Source of the DNA: Actinomycetes bacterium
GTDB taxonomy: Bacteria; Actinomycetota; Acidimicrobiia; Acidimicrobiales; RAAP-2
Assembly (NCBI GenBank): GCA_021791895.1
Contig: JAJYVS010000002.1
Coordinates: 1 to 64,000 of the forward strand
Direction of reading: 5' to 3'
DNA: 64,000 bases
Shown here: positions 28,691 through 36,178 of the stretch, in pieces
Layout: each line of letters opens with the position of its first letter
How positions within the stretch are numbered: the stretch's first letter is position 1
Notes under the pieces: generated by a model
Told to the model about the DNA's origin: nothing
The model's database searches: none
The model's input: the letters and a program-made list of their open reading frames with translations, nothing else
Made by a program: the position numbers and the translations under genes

Positions 28691-29893
28691 ATGACGACGA
28701 TCGAGTTCGAGACGTCCCTCAGCGACGAAGAGGCCGCGGTGCGCGACACCGCGCACCGATTTGCCGAAGAGGTGCTGCGACCGGTCGGGAGGGCCCTCGA
28801 CAAGATGCCGGACCCCGAAGCCGTCGTGGCCCCGGACTCCCCGCTCTGGGACGTCTTCGCCCGCTACCGCAAGCTCGGGGTTCGCGACCTCGACGACACG
28901 CAATCCGCGCTCGAACCGAGCGATCGGGCCCGGGTGCAGTCGCTCGTGTCAGAGGAGATGGGCTGGGGGGACGCCGGTCTCGCCATCAGTCTCGGGGTCT
29001 CGCAGTTTCCCCGCACACTGGCTCGGTTGTCGGGCAACCCCGAGCTGATCGAGCGCTTCGGTGGCGACGAGGTGATCGGCTGTTGGCCGATCACCGAGCC
29101 CGATCACGGGAGTGACCAGCTGATTTACGCCGGCCGCATGCACGAGATGCCGGGGAGGCCGAACTGCGTCGCGCGACGTGACGGCGGCGACTACGTCATC
29201 GAAGGCCAGAAATCGGCATGGGTGTCCAACGGCACCATCGCCACCGCTGCCGCCCTCTTCTGCGCGGTGCAGGACTCCGACGGCAGGATCAGCGGGCCGG
29301 CCGCGTTCCTCGTTCCGCTCGAAGAGCCCGGGGTTCGACGGGGAGCCCCGCTCGACAAGATCGGCCAGCGAGCGCTCAACCAGGGGGAGATCTTCTTCGA
29401 CCAGGTTCGGATCCCGGCGTCGTACCTCGTGCTCCCACCCGAGCTCGGGCCCTGGAGCGCCGACTCGGTCCTGGCCAATGCGAACGCTGGGATGGGCGCG
29501 ACCTTCGTCGGTGTGGCACGCGCGGCGCTCGAGATGGCGGTCGAGTACGCCAAGGAGCGGGTCCAGGGTGGCACCGCGATCATCGGGCACCAGAGCGTGC
29601 GCGCCCGCCTCTTCCGCATGTACCGACTCACCCAGGCGGCGCGGGCACTCAGCCGCCATACCCTCGTTCACAACAGCGCCACGATGCCTGCGGACATCGC
29701 ACTGGCCATCGCCTCGAAGGTCACGGCGACCGAGACGGCTTTCGAGGTGGCGAGCATGGCGCTCCAGATCTTCGGGGGCAACGGTCTGACCCGGGCCTAT
29801 CCCGTGGAGAAATTGCTGCGGGATGCCCGCGCTTCGATGATCGAAGACGGGTGCAACGAGGTGCTCGGAATCATGGCCGCCGGGCGCCTCTGA
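28691..29893 (+). CDS. Acyl-CoA dehydrogenase
   Basis: A 400-residue FAD-dependent acyl-CoA dehydrogenase introducing an alpha,beta double bond. The N-terminal helical domain is followed by the beta domain (WPITEPDHGSDQLIYAG, KSAWVSNGTIA). The C-terminal helical domain contains QIFGGNGLTRAYPVEKLLRD, and MIEDGCNEVLG aligns with the catalytic glutamate loop (usually IYEGT). It starts 20 nt after the nitroreductase stop and ends the five-gene cluster. Electrons would go to electron-transfer flavoprotein; etfBA is encoded about 8 kb downstream. Substrate chain type cannot be deduced. Confidence 0.9.
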   Translation: MTTIEFETSLSDEEAAVRDTAHRFAEEVLRPVGRALDKMPDPEAVVAPDSPLWDVFARYRKLGVRDLDDTQSALEPSDRARVQSLVSEEMGWGDAGLAISLGVSQFPRTLARLSGNPELIERFGGDEVIGCWPITEPDHGSDQLIYAGRMHEMPGRPNCVARRDGGDYVIEGQKSAWVSNGTIATAAALFCAVQDSDGRISGPAAFLVPLEEPGVRRGAPLDKIGQRALNQGEIFFDQVRIPASYLVLPPELGPWSADSVLANANAGMGATFVGVARAALEMAVEYAKERVQGGTAIIGHQSVRARLFRMYRLTQAARALSRHTLVHNSATMPADIALAIASKVTATETAFEVASMALQIFGGNGLTRAYPVEKLLRDARASMIEDGCNEVLGIMAAGRL

Positions 29894-30002
29894 CTGCGGG
29901 TGCTAACCGGTTCGACTCGGTCTGCGCACCCAGGGGCGGGGAACCGGCCGGGTCGGGGCCCTCGGAGGTGAGCAGCCCGGGTCGATGTGCGACGCTTCGG
30001 AC

Positions 30003-30884
30003 ATGGACATCCACCTCGTCGACGGCACCTATGAGTTGTTCCGGCACTTCTTCGGTCAACCGCCCCACGCGGCGACCGACGGGAGCGAAGTGGGGGCGGT
30101 CCGGGGCGTGCTGCTCTCGGTGCTGAGCCTGCTCGCCGAGGGCGCGACCCATCTCGGTGTGGCGACCGATCACGTCATCGAGTCGTTTCGCAACCAGCTC
30201 TGGCCCGGCTACAAGACCAGCGAAGGGGTCGATCCGCTGATCATGGGCCAGTTCGAGCTGCTCGAGTCGGCGCTCGGAGCCCTGGGGGTTGTCGTGTGGG
30301 CGATGGTCGAACTCGAGGCCGACGACGCGTTGGCGTCGGCCGCCGCGAGCACCGCGGCCGATCCGAGCGTCGAACAGATCGTGATCTGCACGCCGGACAA
30401 GGACCTGGCCCAGTGCGTGGTCGGCGAACGGGTGGTACAGCTCGACCGGCGGCGGGCGACGATCATCGACGAAGACGGGGTCGTGGCCAAGTTCGGTGTC
30501 AGCCCGGCCTCGATCCCAGACTGGCTCGCCTTGGTGGGCGACTCGGCCGACGGTTTCCCCGGTCTCGCCGGCTGGGGGAAGGTCTCGGCGTCGGCCGTCT
30601 TGGCCCACTACGGCCACCTCGAATCGATTCCCGACCAGGCGACCGACTGGGAGCCGTCGCTCCGCGTGCGGAAGGCGTGGGGCCTCGCCGCCCGGCTGGC
30701 CGACGAACGCGAGCTGGCCCTGCTCTTTCGGGACCTCGCGACGCTGCGGGTAGACCGCTCCCTCGTCCAGAGCGTCGACGAGCTGCGATGGCAAGGACCG
30801 ACGGACCGCTTCGAGGAGGTCTGCGCCTACCTGCGCGACGAACCCATGGCCCGACGAGCGCAGTCGCTGGCCCGGGGGCGCTGA
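30003..30884 (+). CDS. 5'-3' exonuclease / FEN-like nuclease (PolA N-terminal domain homologue)
   Basis: A 293-residue protein equivalent to the 5' nuclease domain of DNA polymerase I, present here as a stand-alone protein. The acidic metal-binding residues are visible in VDGTYELFR, VELEADDALAS, ICTPDKDLAQCV and LVGDSADGFPGL, and the helix-hairpin-helix is SADGFPGLAGWGKVSASAVL. It would remove RNA primers or 5' flaps, like Xni/ExoIX-type proteins. The start is ATG 30003 (MDIHLVDG); the six upstream residues in the ORF track are not needed. It is separated from the acyl-CoA dehydrogenase by 109 nt and is probably not part of that pathway. Confidence 0.85.
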   Translation: MDIHLVDGTYELFRHFFGQPPHAATDGSEVGAVRGVLLSVLSLLAEGATHLGVATDHVIESFRNQLWPGYKTSEGVDPLIMGQFELLESALGALGVVVWAMVELEADDALASAAASTAADPSVEQIVICTPDKDLAQCVVGERVVQLDRRRATIIDEDGVVAKFGVSPASIPDWLALVGDSADGFPGLAGWGKVSASAVLAHYGHLESIPDQATDWEPSLRVRKAWGLAARLADERELALLFRDLATLRVDRSLVQSVDELRWQGPTDRFEEVCAYLRDEPMARRAQSLARGR

Positions 30885-30913
30885 GCGGGCCGGACCTCCC
30901 CCGGAACCCTGGC

Positions 30914-30919
30914 TATGGT
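30914..30919 (+). promoter_or_regulatory. -10 hexamer placing a leaderless start on the FrhB-like gene
   Basis: TATGGT ends 6 nt before the GTG at 30926. That spacing places the transcription start at or next to the first base of the start codon, so the mRNA is probably leaderless; no Shine-Dalgarno sequence is present. Confidence 0.45.
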
Positions 30920-30925
30920 GGGCTC

Positions 30926-32050
30926 GTGCCTCCCGAGAAGCTCCATTGGGCCCACCTGTACGAAGAAGTGGTCACCTCAGGCCTGTGCACCGGGTGCTCG
31001 GCCTGCATCGTGGTGTGCCCCTACGACGTGCTCGAGTACGACGACCAGGACGGTCACTACAAGCCGTTCCACGTCGCCGAGGAGGGTGGGACCGACGACT
31101 GCACCCACGGGGTCAAGGGCTGCACGCTGTGCACTCGGGCCTGCCCCCGATTCCGGGACTGGGAGACCGAGATCGACCACTACCTGTTCGGACGGGACCG
31201 AACCGAAGACGAGGTGTCCGGGATCACCTCCGAGGTCGTGTTGGCCCGGGCCACCGATCCCGACCTGCTCGAGGCCGGCCAGGACGGTGGGTTCGTCTCA
31301 GCCCTGCTCCTCTGGGCCCTCGAGCACGACGAGATCGATGCCGCCCTCGTGTCGGACCTCGAGGGCGACGGCACCAGCTGGCGGGCGGTCCCGGCTGTCG
31401 CCCGCACCAGGGAGGAGATCTTGAAGACTGCGGGCTCTCGCTACACCTACTGCGCCAACCCGATGGCCTACGCAGAGGCGACCGGGAGCGGGGCCGAACG
31501 GCTCGCCCTCGTGGGCATGGGCTGCCAGACGTCGGCCACGGCGGTGATGTCGGCCCGCAAGGCCGGCAAGGTCGCTAGGAGGTTCAGCCTGTCGATCGGG
31601 CTCTTGTGCTCGAAGACCTTCGACGACGCCATCTTCTCCGAGCTCTTCGAGGCTCGCTACAACCTGGCACGCGAGCAGATCAAGAAGATGAACATCAAGG
31701 GCGTCTTCCAGCTTTGGATGCAAGACGGCTCCTATCACGAGGTGCCGCTCAAGGAGGCCCATGGGTGGACCCGCGAGGGCTGCAAAGCCTGCCCGGACTT
31801 CGCGGCCGAGCACGCCGACATCTCGACCGGCGGGATCGGGGCGTTCAACGACTGGACCCTCGTCCTCGTCCGCACCGAACGGGGACGGGAGATCTTCGAC
31901 GCCATGGTCAAAGACGGGGCGGTCGAGCTGCGCCCGATCGACGAAGACCCCGGCGCGGTCTCCCTTCTGCGCCGCCTCTCCACCGTCAGCCGGAAGCGCT
32001 GGCCGACAACCGCGGTCCCGATGCCGGGGCGTATCCCGGTCCGCGCCTAG
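30926..32050 (+). CDS. Coenzyme F420 hydrogenase/dehydrogenase beta-subunit (FrhB) family protein with ferredoxin domain
   Basis: A 374-residue iron-sulfur flavoprotein-like protein. The N-terminal CTGCSACIVVCPYDV and CTLCTRACPRF are two cysteine clusters suited to 4Fe-4S centres. The middle contains the FrhB N- and C-terminal domains (GQDGGFVSALLLWALE, VGMGCQTSATAVMSA, GCKACPDFAAEHADIS). The family binds FAD and passes electrons between Fe-S clusters and F420 or related acceptors; Frh, Fpo and F420-dependent glutamate synthase use it. GTG at 30926 fits a leaderless start. No hydrogenase genes are nearby. It could serve the upstream molybdoenzyme, which lacks its usual electron-transfer subunit, but that is inference from proximity. 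Confidence 0.83.
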   Translation: MPPEKLHWAHLYEEVVTSGLCTGCSACIVVCPYDVLEYDDQDGHYKPFHVAEEGGTDDCTHGVKGCTLCTRACPRFRDWETEIDHYLFGRDRTEDEVSGITSEVVLARATDPDLLEAGQDGGFVSALLLWALEHDEIDAALVSDLEGDGTSWRAVPAVARTREEILKTAGSRYTYCANPMAYAEATGSGAERLALVGMGCQTSATAVMSARKAGKVARRFSLSIGLLCSKTFDDAIFSELFEARYNLAREQIKKMNIKGVFQLWMQDGSYHEVPLKEAHGWTREGCKACPDFAAEHADISTGGIGAFNDWTLVLVRTERGREIFDAMVKDGAVELRPIDEDPGAVSLLRRLSTVSRKRWPTTAVPMPGRIPVRA

Positions 32051-32362
32051 CGGAGCTCGGCGGATCGGTCGGCCAGCGCGGTCGGTTCGATCGGAGCTCG
32101 CGGTGTTGGGGTCCCGCGTCGCCGGTCTCTCACCAGGCTGGGCCCGACGGTACACTCGGCGCATGGGAGCTCCGACGAATCCCCGAGCACCGATTGCGTC
32201 CATGGCCGTGGCGTTCGGCCGGTCGAACGCCGCTGCGAAACCGGGGCCGCGACTGCGTTCCTTTGGCCTGGGGTTCTGTGCGCTGGCGTTGATCGCGCTC
32301 TGGGGCCTTCGAGCTTCTCGGGCTCCGAAGCGACGTAGCCAACCAGAGGACTTGGGTTTCTC
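32051..32362. other. Intergenic stretch between convergent FrhB-like and UdgB genes
   Basis: About 310 bp without a gene I can support. The small ORFs on both strands have low-complexity, shadow-like composition. I see no terminator with a T-run. Confidence 0.5.
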
Positions 32363-33055
32363 CTAGCTCCTCTCGGAGGTCAGGGCCCGGGCACGGGCGA
32401 AGACGGCGTCGAACATCTCCTCGGTCAACATCTTGGTGAAGGTGTTGCGCTGGCTCGGGTGGTAGGAGGCGATGATGCTCCGACCGCAAGGCAATGCGAA
32501 CTCTGCCAGGTGGGCGAAGCGCGGCCGGGGTGAGATCCCGAGCACCCGGGCCAGCGAAGCGAGGGCGAACGCGCCGAGAGCCACGAACACCCGCACTTCG
32601 CTCAGCAGTTCGATTTCGGCCTCCAGGTAGGGCTGGCAGGCGTCGCGTTCTTGCGAGCTCGGGTGGTTCTCCGGCGGGGCGCAGCGGACCGATGCCGTCA
32701 CGAAGGCGCCGGAGAGCTCGAGACCGTCGTCTCGGCCGGTGCTGGTGGGCCGGTTGGCGTACCCGGCACGGTAGAGGGCCCGGTAGAGCCACTCGCCCGA
32801 GCGGTCGCCGGTGAACATGCGCCCGGTCCGATTCGCCCCGTGAGCCGCCGGGGCCAGCCCGACGACCACGAGCCGGGCCCCGGCGTCCCCGAAACCGGGA
32901 ACCGGGCGGGCCCAGTACACCTGATCGGCGAAGGCCGCCCGCCGGTCGGCGGCCACCTGCTCCCGCCAGGCCACCAGTCGCGGGCAGCGTCGGCACGCCA
33001 CCACCTGGGCCTCCAACGAGGCCAGGCGGCGGTGGCTCGAGTCGTTCGGGGACAT
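32363..33055 (-). CDS. Family 5 uracil-DNA glycosylase (UdgB)
   Basis: A 230-residue Fe-S uracil-DNA glycosylase. Motif A is GLAPAAHGANRTGRMFTGD, typical of UdgB, which lacks the polar catalytic residue of family 4. The C-terminal motif is ASYHPSQRNTFTKML. Two early cysteines (VACRRCP) and two later ones (ASVRCAPP, DACQPYL) are suitable 4Fe-4S ligands. The enzyme removes uracil, hypoxanthine and other deaminated bases, which matters in a high-GC genome. The start ATG at 33055 lies 6 nt after a TAGGCT -10 element, so the transcript is probably leaderless. It is divergent from the histidine phosphatase. Confidence 0.92.
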   Translation of the reverse strand: MSPNDSSHRRLASLEAQVVACRRCPRLVAWREQVAADRRAAFADQVYWARPVPGFGDAGARLVVVGLAPAAHGANRTGRMFTGDRSGEWLYRALYRAGYANRPTSTGRDDGLELSGAFVTASVRCAPPENHPSSQERDACQPYLEAEIELLSEVRVFVALGAFALASLARVLGISPRPRFAHLAEFALPCGRSIIASYHPSQRNTFTKMLTEEMFDAVFARARALTSERS

Positions 33056-33061
33056 CCCCGG

Positions 33062-33071
33062 AGCCTACGAT
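33062..33071. promoter_or_regulatory. Overlapping divergent -10 elements (udgB / histidine phosphatase)
   Basis: AGCCTACGAT encodes TACGAT on the plus strand (33066-33071) and TAGGCT on the minus strand (33062-33067), sharing the central TA. Start codons lie 8 nt (GTG, plus) and 6 nt (ATG, minus) beyond them. One short region therefore probably drives two leaderless transcripts. Confidence 0.5.
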
Positions 33072-33079
33072 CAGGGGTC

Positions 33080-33787
33080 GTGCCTCCCTCGACCAGGACC
33101 ACCGTCGCCCGAGGAACGCGACCTGGGGCCCGCGGGCGCAGCGGAGCCACCCGACGCCAGCGCCCTGCGACCGTGGTATTCCTGGTCCGCCACGGCCAGA
33201 CCCCGACGACCGGCAAGGTGATGCCGGGACGGGCCCCCGGCCTGCACCTCTCACCCAAAGGGCGCGAGCAGGTCCAGGCAACCGCCGACCGGCTGGCGGC
33301 GGTCTCCCCGCCACCGGCCGCCGTCTACTCGTCACCGATGGAGCGGGCCCGGGAGACCGCGGCGCCGATTGCCCGGGCCCTCGGCCTCCGGGTGCGGACG
33401 CACAGCGGCCTCCTCGACGCGGCGGTCGGCGAGTGGGAAGGCAAGAGCCTCCGGGTGCTCGCCCGCAAGCCCGAGTGGCGCACCGTGCAAGGGTGGCCGA
33501 GCGGGTTCCGCTTCCCGGGCGGGGAGTCCTTCGCCGAGATGCAGACCCGGGTCCTCCAGAGCGTGCTCGACCTCGCCGCAGAGCACCAGGGTGAACGGCT
33601 CGTGTGCGTCTCGCACGCCGATCCGATCCAGATGATCGTGGGCTCGATGGCCGGAATGCCGCTCGACATGTTCCAACGGATCGCCATCTCCCCCGCGTCC
33701 GTCTCGGCGATCGCCATCGGGCCGGGCCGACCGGGCGTGCTCTGTGTCAACTCGACCGGATCCCTCGCCGAGTTGGTTTCGTCATGA
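33080..33787 (+). CDS. Histidine phosphatase superfamily protein (MSMEG_4193-type phosphomutase)
   Basis: A 235-residue histidine phosphatase. VVFLVRHGQTPTTGK contains the phosphorylated histidine in the RHG motif; PMERARETAAPIARAL and the C-terminal VCVSHADPIQMIVG supply the remaining active-site Arg and His. It opens the trio with DUF3090 and SCO1664-type genes, which actinobacteria keep together, commonly near mycothiol ligase mshC. The start is GTG at 33080, leaderless by spacing to TACGAT. Its TGA overlaps the DUF3090 ATG (ATGA). The physiological substrate is unknown. Confidence 0.85.
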   Translation: MPPSTRTTVARGTRPGARGRSGATRRQRPATVVFLVRHGQTPTTGKVMPGRAPGLHLSPKGREQVQATADRLAAVSPPPAAVYSSPMERARETAAPIARALGLRVRTHSGLLDAAVGEWEGKSLRVLARKPEWRTVQGWPSGFRFPGGESFAEMQTRVLQSVLDLAAEHQGERLVCVSHADPIQMIVGSMAGMPLDMFQRIAISPASVSAIAIGPGRPGVLCVNSTGSLAELVSS

Positions 33788-34275
33788 CCGAGTACGACCT
33801 CGAGGCGCCCGACGAGTTCACCGTGGGCACGGTCGGACCGGTGGGCCAGCGGACCTTCCTCATCCAGTGCCGCCAGGGCCGCCAACTGCTCACGCTCAAG
33901 GCCGAGAAGCAGCAGGTCGCCGTGCTGGCCAGCTACCTCGCCCGGATCGTGCGCGAGGTCGGGCGGCCCGGTGCCCTCCCCCGCGAGGTGGTCTTCCGGG
34001 CCGACGAGGAGCCGGCGTGGGTGGTCGGCACCATCGGCGTCTCCTACGACGAAGGGACCGAGAGGATCGTGGTGGTCGCCGAGGAGGTCGGCGACGACGA
34101 GGACACCTCGGTGGCACGGATCTCGATCACGCTCGAGCAGGCGGCGGCCTTCGCCGTCGTCGCCACCGGGCTGGTCGAGGCGGGACGACCGCCGTGCCCG
34201 CTGTGCGGCATGCCTCTTGACCCCTCGGGACACGACTGCCCGCGCACCAACGGGCACCGGCCGCCCAAGACGTGA
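33784..34275 (+). CDS. DUF3090 family protein
   Basis: A 163-residue protein of the actinobacterial DUF3090 family (TVGPVGQRTFLIQCRQGRQL). The C-terminal CPLCGMPLDPSGHDCP looks like a small zinc ribbon. No catalytic residues can be named. It overlaps the preceding phosphatase and the following SCO1664-type gene by 4 nt each, so all three are probably made together. Function is not known; co-conservation suggests a common process. Confidence 0.85.
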   Translation: MTEYDLEAPDEFTVGTVGPVGQRTFLIQCRQGRQLLTLKAEKQQVAVLASYLARIVREVGRPGALPREVVFRADEEPAWVVGTIGVSYDEGTERIVVVAEEVGDDEDTSVARISITLEQAAAFAVVATGLVEAGRPPCPLCGMPLDPSGHDCPRTNGHRPPKT

Positions 34276-34997
34276 GCGGGCCGACGGGACCGGGTGACGA
34301 GACCGCCCGCCGAGTGCTGTGCGACGGCGAGGTCACCGTGCACGGGCGGATCGCCGGGAGCTCGAACGTCACCCTGTTCGTCACCTGCGAGCTCGAAGGG
34401 GTCGAGCTGGCCGCGGTCTACAAGCCGGCCCGGGGTGAGCGGCCGCTGTGGGACTTCCCCAACGGCCTCTACCGCCGGGAGGTCGCTGCCTACCTCCTCT
34501 CCGAGGCGATGGGCTGGGGGCTCGTGCCCCTCACCGTCGAGCGCGCCGACGCGCCCATGGGGGTGGGTTCCTTGCAGCGCTTCGTCGACGAGGACGGCGA
34601 GTCCCACTACTTCACCCTGCGCGACGAGGGTCGTTTCACCGAGACCCTCCACCGCATCGCCGTCTTCGACGTGGTGGCGAACAACGCCGACCGCAAGAGC
34701 GGCCACGTGCTTCGTGCCGGGGAACGGCTGTGGGCGATCGACAACGGGCTCTCGTTCCACCGCCAACCCAAGCTGCGCACGGTGATCTGGGACTTCGCCG
34801 GAGACCCGCTCACCGAGGACGAGGCTGAGGTGCTCCGACACCTCGTCACCGGCCGCCTCCCCGAGGAGCTCGACGAGCTCTTGGAGCCGGTCGAGCTCGC
34901 GGCCATGTGCCAGCGGGCCTCCCGGTTGCTCGACGAGGGGCGGCTGCCGGCCCCCGGCGACGACGACTGGCGCCCCTACCCCTGGCCGCTCGTCTGA
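34272..34997 (+). CDS. SCO1664 family protein (PI3/PI4-kinase-like fold)
   Basis: A 241-residue protein. The N-terminal half has the YKPARGERPLWDFPNGLYRR region resembling the ATP-binding lysine segment of PI3/PI4-kinase-like proteins. Later NNADRKSGHVL and WAIDNGLSFH resemble the catalytic and metal-binding loops (D-x3-N and DNG). Start is GTG at 34272, overlapping the DUF3090 stop. Third gene of the conserved trio; in many actinobacteria mshC follows, but here the next gene is convergent and unrelated. The two 3' ends overlap by 22 nt. A protein or small-molecule kinase activity is inferred, not shown. Confidence 0.83.
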   Translation: MSGPTGPGDETARRVLCDGEVTVHGRIAGSSNVTLFVTCELEGVELAAVYKPARGERPLWDFPNGLYRREVAAYLLSEAMGWGLVPLTVERADAPMGVGSLQRFVDEDGESHYFTLRDEGRFTETLHRIAVFDVVANNADRKSGHVLRAGERLWAIDNGLSFHRQPKLRTVIWDFAGDPLTEDEAEVLRHLVTGRLPEELDELLEPVELAAMCQRASRLLDEGRLPAPGDDDWRPYPWPLV

Positions 34998-36178
34998 GGG
35001 CTGAGCGACACTCCGAGATCGGCTCGGATCGCGCCCTCGACCGCCACTGACAGCACCTGGGCCCCGCCTGGCGTGATGTGGGTGCCGTCGGGCTCCCGCA
35101 CGTTCACCTCCTGTCCGTTCTCCACCAGGTACGGGGTGAACTGACCGCTCGGCGTGCCGAGCACCGTCCAAGACGAGACGTAGTCGACGTTGGGGTTCTT
35201 CGCCGCCGCCTGCTGGAACAGCCCGTCGATCCGCTGCATGGCGGCGGACAGCCCCGGGGCCTGCATCGGCGGCATCCCGACCCACAACACCCGGGCCCCC
35301 TGGGCGGTCGCCTCGTCCATGAACGCGAGGACCCGGGAGCGGTAGATGCCGTCCCACGCGCTGGTCCCGAAGGGCACGTCGGGCGGCCCGGGGAAGTCCT
35401 GGGCGTCGTTGGCCCCCATCATCACCACGACGACCTGGGGCGTGTACCTGGCCAGGTCGGTGGCCAGCTCGGCCGGCCAGTTGTAGTAGTCGGGCCGGGT
35501 CAGCCCGGTGGACACCTGCCCGTCCAAGGTGGCCTGGACCACGCCCGTCTGGTCGAGGTCGTTGACCAACACGTCGCCGAGGTCGATGCCGAGCGAGTCC
35601 CCCACGACCAGTACCCGGAGGGGATCGGTGGCGGTCGGGTGCCGGTTGAGCGGGGGCAAGGTGGTGGTGGTGGTGGTCACGGCGGTCTTGCCCGGGCCGC
35701 CCGACTTCGAGAATCGGGACCTCGGCGGGAGCGCAACGGCCGACCCGTTCCCCGGGCGGTTGCCATGACGGCCGATGATCCCGTCGCCCACCGACACGAC
35801 GTGGGAGAGCCCGAGGTCCCGGCTGAGGGTGGCGATCGGACCGAGGATGTCGAGCGAGACGGTGCGGCGGGTCCCGATCGGGGACACCTGCGCGTTGTGC
35901 TGCAGCGTCGGGGCGTCGAGCACGAGCCAGATGGCGAACCCGGCCAGACACACCCCGAGGACCCTGGTCCACCCGGCCCGGCCGGGTTCGCCGTCCTCTG
36001 GCGGGCTCGGGGGCCGGCTCGGCGTCGCCGGGGTGACCGCCCGGTGCCACAGTCGGACCACGGCGCCGACAACCCCGGGCCGTCCCGACGCAGCGGGACC
36101 CCGCTCGGCGCGGGCCCGGCCCCTCGCCCGGTGGGTGGCACCCGGGCCCGACCGGTCCATCGCCTCTGGCCCGGCCAT
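34976..36178 (-). CDS. Membrane-anchored SGNH/GDSL hydrolase (DUF459-like)
   Basis: A 400-residue protein with an N-terminal membrane helix (VLGVCLAGFAIWLVLDAP), a threonine-rich linker (TAVTTTTTTLPPL) and an extracellular SGNH domain. The domain has VLVVGDSLGIDLGDVL carrying the nucleophile serine, MMGANDAQDF the oxyanion asparagine, and DGTHITPGGAQ the catalytic Asp/His. ATG overlaps the MBOAT stop (ATGA). An integral MBOAT acyltransferase followed by an exported SGNH enzyme is the known arrangement for O-acetylation of exopolysaccharide or cell-wall polymers (compare AlgI/AlgX, PatA/PatB). The target polymer is unknown. A (GTG)n tract encodes the threonine run. Confidence 0.87.
   Translation of the reverse strand: MAGPEAMDRSGPGATHRARGRARAERGPAASGRPGVVGAVVRLWHRAVTPATPSRPPSPPEDGEPGRAGWTRVLGVCLAGFAIWLVLDAPTLQHNAQVSPIGTRRTVSLDILGPIATLSRDLGLSHVVSVGDGIIGRHGNRPGNGSAVALPPRSRFSKSGGPGKTAVTTTTTTLPPLNRHPTATDPLRVLVVGDSLGIDLGDVLVNDLDQTGVVQATLDGQVSTGLTRPDYYNWPAELATDLARYTPQVVVVMMGANDAQDFPGPPDVPFGTSAWDGIYRSRVLAFMDEATAQGARVLWVGMPPMQAPGLSAAMQRIDGLFQQAAAKNPNVDYVSSWTVLGTPSGQFTPYLVENGQEVNVREPDGTHITPGGAQVLSVAVEGAIRADLGVSLSPQTSGQG

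Noticed and set aside
30003-30884. Stand-alone FEN-like nuclease as part of the molybdoenzyme pathway
   Set aside because: It is separated by 109 nt, has a DNA-repair fold, and has no plausible role in CoA-ester catabolism.
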